DNA of 27,281 bases, taken from contig JADFKX010000008.1 of NCBI GenBank assembly GCA_022564695.1, positions 1-27,281 of the forward strand. Reading direction: 5' to 3'. The translations under genes were made by a program, and so were the position numbers. Positions 21,924 to 27,281 of this stretch are shown here, one piece after another (positions within the stretch are counted from its first letter, which is position 1; every line of letters begins with the position of its first letter). A model generated the notes under the pieces. The model was not told where the DNA came from. It made no database searches and saw nothing but the letters and a program-made list of their open reading frames with translations. Source of the DNA: Chloroflexota bacterium (lineage in GTDB: Bacteria; Chloroflexota; Dehalococcoidia; SM23-28-2; RBG-16-64-32).

Positions 21924-21954
21924 TTGCAGACCGCACTCCCGTTTCGCGTATACT
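21924..21954 (+). promoter_or_regulatory. Promoter of the acyl-chain operon
   Basis: TTGCAG (21924-21929) and TATACT (21949-21954) are spaced by 19 bp, mirroring the region before the thioesterase remnant. The leader holds a CCGCC-TTA-GGCGG hairpin (21967-21979) absent from the remnant copy. Confidence 0.45.
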
Positions 21955-22015
21955 GAGTGCGGCCTGCCGCCTTAGGCGGGGCCACGAACCCGCAATCAGG
22001 AGGCTACACCAACGC

Positions 22016-22411
22016 ATGAAGGACCTACCCCTAGGCATCAGCGATGAGATGACCATCAAGACCACCCCGGAGATGGGCGTGGCCCACCTGCCCGTCCCCA
22101 TGTACTCCACCCCCACCATGGTCGCCCACTTCGAGGGGGTCTGCCTCCAGCTTCTTCAGAAGCACCTGGACTCCGGCGAGACCTCCGTCGGCTACCGCGT
22201 GGACATCAAGCACATGGCGCCCACACCCATCGGCATGGACGTGACCGTGAAGGGGAAGGTGAAGGAGGTCGATGGCCGCAAGGTCGTGTTCGAAGTCGAA
22301 GCATACAACGCGAGCGGCGCCAAGATCGGCGAAGGCATGCACGAGCGTCGGGTCATCGAGATGAGCCGTTTCGCCCAGACGGGCGCCCGTCCGGGCGGCG
22401 GGCAGTCGTAG
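22016..22411 (+). CDS. FlK-like hotdog acyl-CoA thioesterase
   Basis: The 131-residue single hotdog domain resembles fluoroacetyl-CoA thioesterase FlK. T32, E40 and H66 (YSTPTMVAHFEGVC; VDIKHMAPTPIG) have exactly the spacing of the FlK triad Thr42, Glu50 and His76. Relatives of this family are common and most act on other short acyl-CoAs, so fluoroacetate resistance should not be inferred. The start ATG 22016 follows AGGAGG (21998-22003). It is the first gene of a compact run of acyl-chain genes, and a truncated paralogue lies at 20460. Confidence 0.85.
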   Translation: MKDLPLGISDEMTIKTTPEMGVAHLPVPMYSTPTMVAHFEGVCLQLLQKHLDSGETSVGYRVDIKHMAPTPIGMDVTVKGKVKEVDGRKVVFEVEAYNASGAKIGEGMHERRVIEMSRFAQTGARPGGGQS

Positions 22412-22416
22412 CCTCC

Positions 22417-22839
22417 ATGCCCACCCCCAGCCTGGACACGCTGGCCAAGGGCCATGAGCTGCCGCCCTTCGCCTTCGAGCTGTCGCCGGAATGGGTGCGG
22501 GAGTACGTTGTCGCCGTGGAGGATAAGGCGATCAGTGCACTGGACGAGGGTCTGGTTCCCCCGATGGCCGTCGCCGCCCTGGGCGTCCGCGCCCTGCTGG
22601 ACGGCGCCAGGCTGCCGCCCGGCGCGATCCATCTGGGGCAGGAGATGAGCTTTCTCCGGCCCGTGCGCGTGGGCGAGCGTCTCTCCATCTCTGCCCGCGT
22701 AGTCAGCCGCGGCGAGCGCCAGGGCTGGGTGCTGCTGGGCATCGAGCTCGATGTTCAGGGCGATGACCACGGCCCGGTCATGAAGGGCCGCGCCACCCTC
22801 ACGATGCCGGTCGGCCGGGAGGGAGAGGGCCTGACATGA
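22417..22839 (+). CDS. MaoC-like dehydratase, non-catalytic HadA-type subunit
   Basis: The 140-residue hotdog protein resembles the FAS1-like N-terminal dehydratase domain. It has PPFAFELSPEWVREYVVAV, VPPMAVAALG and HLGQEMSFLRPVRVGERL but lacks the GD-x-NP-x-H catalytic motif. In mycobacterial HadAB the partner subunit carries that motif and this one binds substrate, and the next gene overlaps by 4 bp (ATGA) and is catalytic, so a HadA-HadB heterodimer is likely. It should take part in dehydrating 3-hydroxyacyl thioesters. It starts 5 bp after the thioesterase stop. Confidence 0.8.
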   Translation: MPTPSLDTLAKGHELPPFAFELSPEWVREYVVAVEDKAISALDEGLVPPMAVAALGVRALLDGARLPPGAIHLGQEMSFLRPVRVGERLSISARVVSRGERQGWVLLGIELDVQGDDHGPVMKGRATLTMPVGREGEGLT

Positions 22840-23225
22840 CCCTGAACGTTGGCGCCGAGCTGACGCCGGTAGTGGTGGAGCTCACCCAGGACAAGATCGA
22901 CCGCTACGCCCTCGCCGGCGGCGATGGCAACCCCCTGCACACGGACCCGGAGTTCGCCGCCAAGACCCAGTTCGGTGGCACCATAGCGCACGGTATGCTC
23001 ATCCTCGCCTATCTGTCGGAGATGATGACCGCCGCCTTCGGGCGGGCCTGGCTCTCCGGCGGGCGGCTGAAGGTTCGCTTCAAGGCGCCGGCGCGACCGG
23101 GCGATACGGTGTCGGCGGTTGGTCACGTCGTTCGCGCCGAAGGCGGCCGCGCGGTGTGCGCGGTGGAGTGCCGTAATCAGCGGGACGAGGTGCTGGTGAG
23201 CGGCGAGGCGGAGGTGGCTACGTGA
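22836..23225 (+). CDS. MaoC-like (R)-specific enoyl hydratase/dehydratase, catalytic subunit
   Basis: This 129-residue hotdog enzyme has the complete hydratase-2 motif YALAGGDGNPLHTDPEFA with D30 and H35, followed by GGTIAHGML. It would dehydrate (R)-3-hydroxyacyl-ACP or -CoA, or run the reverse reaction. The preceding gene is probably its non-catalytic partner (HadA-like) and overlaps it by 4 bp; its own stop overlaps the GTG start of the ketoacyl synthase gene (GTGA). This chain of overlaps indicates a multienzyme operon. Confidence 0.88.
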   Translation: MTLNVGAELTPVVVELTQDKIDRYALAGGDGNPLHTDPEFAAKTQFGGTIAHGMLILAYLSEMMTAAFGRAWLSGGRLKVRFKAPARPGDTVSAVGHVVRAEGGRAVCAVECRNQRDEVLVSGEAEVAT

Positions 23226-24478
23226 CCAGGGCCGTCGTTACCGGCATCGGCTGCATGACGCCCATCGGCCAGGACGTAGGCGAGTTCTGGGGTAACCTCA
23301 CCTCCGGACGCTCCGGCATCCGCCGCATCACCCTGTTCGACCCCAGCGATCTCGATTGCCAGATCGCCGCTGAGGTGAAGGACTGGGACCCCACCCGCTA
23401 CATGGATGCCAAGGTTGCCCGTAGGGCCGCCCGCTTCTCCCAGTTCGCCGTCGCCGCCGCACGACAGGCGGTCGACGATTCCGAGTTGCGCATCGACGAT
23501 AGTAATCGGGACGACATCGCCGTGGTAATGAACACCGGCGGCGGTGGCGTGGACGTCATCGTTAGCGGTCAGACAGTGTTTCTGGAGAAGGGGCCGTCGC
23601 GTGTGGGGCCGATGACCGTGCCGGCGATGGCGCCCAACATGGCCTCCGCCCAGGTCGCGATGCATCTGGGCACGCACGGGCCTACCATCACGTCGGTGGC
23701 GGCCTGCGCCGCTGGCATCTTCGCCTTCGTCGAGGCGAAGCGGCTCATCGATCTGGGTGAGGCAGAGGTTGTCGTCACCGGCGGCGCTGAGGCGAACATC
23801 ATCGCCGTGGCGTTGGCGGCAATGGGCAACATGCGCGCACTCTCCACCCGTAACGATGAGCCGGAAAAGGCCTGCCGCCCCTTCGACCTCGACCGCGACG
23901 GTTTCGTCTACGGAGAGGGTGCCGCGGCCACAGTCGTGGAGAGCCTGGAGCACGCGCAGCGTCGCGGTGCCCGCATCTACGCCGAGTTGGCCGGAGGCGC
24001 CGTTACCAGCGATGCCTATCACGTGACCGCGCCGGAGCCCAGCGGCTACGGCGCGGCGCTGGCGATCAAGCGCGCCCTCAAGAGCTCCGGCATAGAGCCG
24101 GATGAAGTCGATCTCATCGTCGCCCACGGCACCGGCACGTCCCTCAACGATGCAGCGGAGACGGCGGCGATCAAGAAGGCGTTGGGTGAGCACGCCTACC
24201 GGGTCGCCATTACCGCGCCCAAGTCCATGGTCGGGCACCAGCTCGGCGCCGCCGGTGCGGTGTCGGCGATAACGGCCGTGCTCGCCATACATGAGGGCAT
24301 CGTCCCGCCCACCCTCAACCTGGAGACGCCTGACCCTGCGTGCGACCTAGATTACGTGCCCCAGACCGCGAGGCGGATGCCGGTGGACGTAGCCCTGGCC
24401 AACGGGTTCGGCTTCGGCGGTCAGAACGGCGTAATCGCCTTCAGAGGTATCGATGGCGGTGCAGGAAGCACCGGATAG
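23222..24478 (+). CDS. fabF: Beta-ketoacyl-ACP synthase II-like condensing enzyme
   Basis: This 418-residue thiolase-fold condensing enzyme extends acyl chains with malonyl-ACP. Catalytic residues are C162 in SVAACAAGIF, H302 in AHGTGTSLND and H339 in MVGHQLGAAG, with K334 in APKSMVG. The N terminus (TRAVVTGIGCMTPIG) and the C-terminal NGFGFGGQNG are typical of the FabF group. SVAACAAG differs mildly from the usual TACATG. The start is GTG 23222, overlapping the previous stop. Neighbouring dehydratase and thioesterase genes suggest a specialised acyl-chain pathway rather than the main fatty-acid genes, since FabD, FabG and ACP are not seen here. The symbol is a best match. Confidence 0.9.
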   Translation: MTRAVVTGIGCMTPIGQDVGEFWGNLTSGRSGIRRITLFDPSDLDCQIAAEVKDWDPTRYMDAKVARRAARFSQFAVAAARQAVDDSELRIDDSNRDDIAVVMNTGGGGVDVIVSGQTVFLEKGPSRVGPMTVPAMAPNMASAQVAMHLGTHGPTITSVAACAAGIFAFVEAKRLIDLGEAEVVVTGGAEANIIAVALAAMGNMRALSTRNDEPEKACRPFDLDRDGFVYGEGAAATVVESLEHAQRRGARIYAELAGGAVTSDAYHVTAPEPSGYGAALAIKRALKSSGIEPDEVDLIVAHGTGTSLNDAAETAAIKKALGEHAYRVAITAPKSMVGHQLGAAGAVSAITAVLAIHEGIVPPTLNLETPDPACDLDYVPQTARRMPVDVALANGFGFGGQNGVIAFRGIDGGAGSTG

Positions 24479-24923
24479 CCCCCGCCGCTGGTGCTTCGGC
24501 TGCGGCGACGCCAACCCCGAGGGGCTGGGCATCCAGTTCCAGGTCGAAGGTAAGAGTGTCACGGGCCTGTTCGAGGCGCGGAAAACCCATCAGGGCTTCC
24601 CCGGTATGGCCCACGGAGGTATCGCCGCCGCCGCTATCGATGAGGCGATGGGCTGGGCGATGTACGCCGCCGGCGCCTGGGCGATGACCGCCCGCCTGGA
24701 GGTGAGGTATCGCCGGCCCCTTCCCCTCGGTGAGCCGTTGGAAGTGAGCGCGGAGGTGGTTCGTGACCGCGGTCGCTGGCTGGAGGCCGAAGGCCGCCTT
24801 TGCATCGCCGGTGGGCCCCTATTGGCCGAGGCTAAGGCGCTGTTCATGCGCCTGCCGGCCGATAAGGAGCGCCAGATGCAGGAGTTCTACCTGTCCGGCA
24901 GCGTCCCTGCGAACGATGGCTGA
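24453..24923 (+). CDS. PaaI-family hotdog thioesterase
   Basis: The 156-residue hotdog protein opens with RRWCFGCGDANPEGLG, a CFGCG-type N-terminal motif common in this family, and has the active-site segment MAHGGIAAAAIDEAMGWA (H54-G-G; acidic D63, E64). It likely hydrolyses acyl thioesters. It starts inside the ketoacyl synthase gene (26-bp overlap, AGAGG upstream) and ends overlapping the acyltransferase gene by 8 bp. An alternative role is as a non-hydrolytic acyl-binding partner. Confidence 0.85.
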   Translation: MAVQEAPDSPRRWCFGCGDANPEGLGIQFQVEGKSVTGLFEARKTHQGFPGMAHGGIAAAAIDEAMGWAMYAAGAWAMTARLEVRYRRPLPLGEPLEVSAEVVRDRGRWLEAEGRLCIAGGPLLAEAKALFMRLPADKERQMQEFYLSGSVPANDG

Positions 24924-25827
24924 TCTCGGAGCGGACGGCAAACGGAAACGCCCCTGGGTCTACACGCTCAACCGCGGGCTGGCCCAGCTTGTCCCCCTCT
25001 CCTTCGGCTACTGGCTCTCCGTCCCCATCTCAGATATCTTCTACGCTCTCTGGGGCAGTAAGCGGGCGACGGCCCGGCGCAACCACGCCCGCATTCTCGG
25101 CCGCCCCGTGGACGACCCGCTCGTGCGGCACAGGGCGCATCGCACGTTCCGTCACTTCGGCCGCTACATCGTTGAGCTCCTGAGCGTGCAGGGCTGGAGC
25201 CTGGACTCCATGCGTGAGCGCATCGACATCGAGGGCGATGAGCACTTCGACGAGGCCATCGCCTACGGCAGGGGGATCATCTTCACCAGCGCCCATATGG
25301 GCAGCATTGAGGTGGCCAGTACGCTGGTCCTCCTCAAGGGGTTCAAGATCACCTCAGTGGCGGAGCGGCTGCCGAAGATGCTCATGGACTGGCTGATCGC
25401 TTGCCGCGCCGAGATGGGGGTGGAGCTGCTGCCTGCCGTGGGCTCGGGGATAGCGCTGGTGCGCCGTCTGCGCCGGGGCGAGATGGTGGCCCTGGTCGTG
25501 GACTTGGGCATCAGCAACGGCGATGGCCTGAAGGTCCGCTTCTTCGGTCACGAGACGATGTTCCCAATGGGCCCCGCCCGTCTGGCGCGGATCAGCGGCG
25601 CTCCCATCGTCTTCGGATGGGCGGCTCGCAAGCCTGGGGGCCGCTACGTCGTCCACGTGAGCGCCCCCATCCTCTCCAACCGCAACCTCGACCCCGAGGA
25701 GGACGCTCAACAGATCACACATCGCATCGTGGACGAGTTCGAGCAGGCGGTGCGGCGCTACCCTGAACAGTGGTACGTCTTCCGGGAGATGTGGCCGGAC
25801 GATGTGGACCTGACGCTTACCCGCTGA
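24916..25827 (+). CDS. LpxL/HtrB-like lysophospholipid acyltransferase
   Basis: The 303-residue membrane-associated acyltransferase has a hydrophobic N-terminal segment (about 23-46) and the HX4E catalytic motif in TSAHMGSIE (H127, E132), followed by AERLPKMLMDWL and the FFGHETMFPMGPARLA segment, as in LpxL/HtrB and mycobacterial PIM acyltransferase PatA. It would transfer an acyl chain to a lipid or glycolipid. The start ATG 24916 overlaps the previous gene; the frame is open further upstream but that part is antisense-like. As a monoderm-type lineage may lack lipid A, an acyl transfer to another glycolipid is more likely, but this is inference. Confidence 0.85.
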   Translation: MADLGADGKRKRPWVYTLNRGLAQLVPLSFGYWLSVPISDIFYALWGSKRATARRNHARILGRPVDDPLVRHRAHRTFRHFGRYIVELLSVQGWSLDSMRERIDIEGDEHFDEAIAYGRGIIFTSAHMGSIEVASTLVLLKGFKITSVAERLPKMLMDWLIACRAEMGVELLPAVGSGIALVRRLRRGEMVALVVDLGISNGDGLKVRFFGHETMFPMGPARLARISGAPIVFGWAARKPGGRYVVHVSAPILSNRNLDPEEDAQQITHRIVDEFEQAVRRYPEQWYVFREMWPDDVDLTLTR

Positions 25828-25871
25828 CCGTTTCCATTTCGTCCCCTGCAAGTCGTAGACTGGAGCCCAGC

Positions 25872-25891
25872 CCTGCCTACCGGCAGGCAGG
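25872..25891. repeat. Short palindromic repeat-like element
   Basis: CCTGCC-TACC-GGCAGG pairs as a 6-bp hairpin, followed by a further CAGG. This CCTGCC/GGCAGG motif is one I recall as dispersed in environmental bacterial genomes. Only one such copy occurs here. It lies between the acyltransferase stop and the transporter start. Confidence 0.45.
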
Positions 25892-25946
25892 CCCGCCCAA
25901 ACGGTGGACTACAGCGTCTCCCGAGTGCGGGCCGGATTTCGTTAGT

Positions 25947-27230
25947 ATGCTGTCCTACCTGCAAGCGCGGGTCATCCGCCCGCTAGCTGAGAACCAGATT
26001 CTGCTGGTCGTCTGCATCACCACCATGGTGGTGATGATGGGGTTCGGCATCATCAGCCCCGTGCTGCCTCTGTACGCCCAGTCCTTCGGCGTGGGCACAG
26101 CCATGATCGGCCTGACCATCACCGTGTTCGGGGCAGCCAGATTGCTGATGAACCTTCCGGCCGGGCTCCTCTCAGAGCGCTATGGCCGGCGGCTCCTGCT
26201 CGTTGGCGGCCCGGCGGTGACGGCGCTGGGGTCGCTGGCGGGCGGCTTGGCGCCGGACTTCGGCTGGCTCATCGCCTCTCGTTTCGTCGCCGGCGCCGGC
26301 TCGGCCATATACATGACCGGAGCGATGATCCTCCTCACCGACATAACCACCGATGAAAACCGCGGCCGCCTCATGAGCATCTACCAGGGGAGCCTGCTGG
26401 CCGGGGTGTCGCTCGGCCCGGCTGTGGGCGGATTCGTCGCCGAAGGCTTCGGGCTGGCGGCGCCCTTCTTCCTTGTGGCGGTGCTCGCTGGCCTGGCAAC
26501 GCTCTGGTCCTTCGCTCGCATGCCGGAGACGGTGCACCTGAGCCGGGAGCAGGCGAGGGCGGCCGCGGAACAGTCCCGGGATGAGACGCCGCATCGTCAG
26601 ACGGCACGCCAGAGCGTGCTATCGCTTCTGAGGCGGCCGGACTTCTTGCTGGTGTCCATGCTTACCATGAGCATCTTTCTCACCCGCACCGGCGGACGCC
26701 TTACCCTGCTGCCCCTGGTGGGAGCGAATCGGCTTGACATAAGCCCTGGCCTCCTGGGGTTGATATTCGCGATGATGACGGTGCTGCAGCTCATCGTCCT
26801 GGCGCCTGGAGGAACCATGATCGACAAGCTGGGGCGTAAGGCGGTGATCGTTCCTAGCGCGCTGGTGACGGGGGTGGCTCTGGTGCTGTTTGCGCTTTCG
26901 GGGCAAGTGTGGATGTTCATCATGGCGGCCGTGATCCACGGCTTTGGCACCGGCATACTGGGGCCGGCGCCCGCCGCATACGCTGCGGACATCGCGCCGC
27001 CGGGTATGCGCGGGATCACGATGGGCCTGTACCGGACCTTCGGCGATGCGGGGTTCGTCATCGGGCCGGTGGCACTGGGAGCCCTCGCAGACCTCATCGG
27101 GTTCGGCCCGGCGCTCACCTTCAACGCGGTCGTGCTTGTGAGCTTTGCCATGCTATTCGCTATCTTCGCCCGCGAGACACTCAGGCGGCCCCCGATCCCA
27201 TCGGGGCAACCACGGGAGGAGGCTGTGTGA
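25947..27230 (+). CDS. Major facilitator superfamily transporter
   Basis: The 427-residue membrane protein has about 12 hydrophobic segments, the MFS loop signature GLLSERYGRR between helices 2 and 3 and its second-half counterpart GTMIDKLGRKA, and a long hydrophilic central loop (about 195-230). The N terminus (QILLVVCITTMVVMMGFG) resembles drug-efflux type transporters (DHA1/MdtG-like). The start ATG 25947 gives a normal N terminus; the frame is open to 25770 but that part is unlike MFS. The ribosome site is weak. A role exporting the product of the upstream acyl-chain genes is possible but not shown. Confidence 0.85.
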   Translation: MLSYLQARVIRPLAENQILLVVCITTMVVMMGFGIISPVLPLYAQSFGVGTAMIGLTITVFGAARLLMNLPAGLLSERYGRRLLLVGGPAVTALGSLAGGLAPDFGWLIASRFVAGAGSAIYMTGAMILLTDITTDENRGRLMSIYQGSLLAGVSLGPAVGGFVAEGFGLAAPFFLVAVLAGLATLWSFARMPETVHLSREQARAAAEQSRDETPHRQTARQSVLSLLRRPDFLLVSMLTMSIFLTRTGGRLTLLPLVGANRLDISPGLLGLIFAMMTVLQLIVLAPGGTMIDKLGRKAVIVPSALVTGVALVLFALSGQVWMFIMAAVIHGFGTGILGPAPAAYAADIAPPGMRGITMGLYRTFGDAGFVIGPVALGALADLIGFGPALTFNAVVLVSFAMLFAIFARETLRRPPIPSGQPREEAV

Positions 27231-27281
27231 TGCCACAGGCAGACGTGAACGGGGCGCGCATCTACTACGAGGTTCAAGGCG
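27230..27281 (+). CDS. Alpha/beta hydrolase, 5' end only
   Basis: ATG 27230 overlaps the transporter stop by one base (TGATG) and follows GGGAGGAGG. The 17 visible residues (MPQADVNGARIYYEVQG) match the typical opening of alpha/beta-fold hydrolases. The gene runs off the right edge, so no catalytic residues can be seen. Confidence 0.6.
   Translation, partial: MPQADVNGARIYYEVQG

Noticed and set aside
22016..22411. Fluoroacetate resistance function for the FlK-like protein
   Set aside because: The triad spacing matches FlK, but this fold family is broad and the acyl operon context points to ordinary acyl thioesters.

Overview
The window looks like a GC-rich bacterial chromosome segment. The gene set (a ferredoxin-dependent KorAB, two-subunit class I fumarase, a TCA gene cluster, a 12S/5S/1.3S-type carboxyltransferase set and hotdog-fold lipid genes) resembles what I associate with Chloroflexota, perhaps Dehalococcoidia-like lineages. 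That placement is an inference; there is no rRNA or other taxonomic marker here. I see no tRNA, rRNA, CRISPR array or transposase.

Layout. (1) 1-8394, minus strand: one long TCA-cycle block read korA, korB, acnA, idh, mdh, fumA, a small CC-motif protein, fumB (cut by the window edge). (2) 8395-8655: divergent control region with a strong hairpin in the korA leader, a palindrome and a -10 box for a stand-alone RAM-domain protein at 8656. (3) 8899-12440, minus strand: a three-gene biotin carboxyltransferase set (12S-like, 5S-like, biotin carrier) without biotin carboxylase. (4) 12531-14720, minus strand: a LysM lipoprotein, an M28 peptidase lipoprotein and a small membrane protein. (5) 14880-17523, plus strand: a CoA-transferase, a candidate selenoprotein with a heavy-metal-associated (HMA) fold, and endonuclease IV, tightly packed. 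(6) 17585-20329, minus strand: alpha/beta hydrolase, LysR regulator, a seven-iron-type ferredoxin and a 2Fe-2S ferredoxin. (7) 20388-21910, plus strand: the 5' remnant of a FlK-like thioesterase followed by a lower-GC methyltransferase gene with a triplicated 54-bp repeat; this looks like an acquired segment. (8) 22016-27281, plus strand: a lipid or acyl-chain operon with FlK-like thioesterase, HadA/HadB-like dehydratase pair, ketoacyl synthase, PaaI-type thioesterase, LpxL-like acyltransferase, then an MFS transporter and the start of an alpha/beta hydrolase.

How the parts fit. The TCA block supplies every step from citrate to 2-oxoglutarate and succinyl-CoA, and from fumarate to oxaloacetate, with ferredoxin as electron partner of KorAB; two ferredoxins are encoded in the same window. 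The carboxyltransferase set could link propionyl-CoA/methylmalonyl-CoA with pyruvate/oxaloacetate and so feed the same cycle.

The most striking observation is at 16355-16672: an HMA-type ORF whose second metal-binding cysteine codon (CxxC) is replaced by an in-frame TGA, giving CxxU, with a good bacterial SECIS-like stem-loop starting 15 nt downstream. I read this as a candidate selenoprotein metal chaperone rather than a broken gene.
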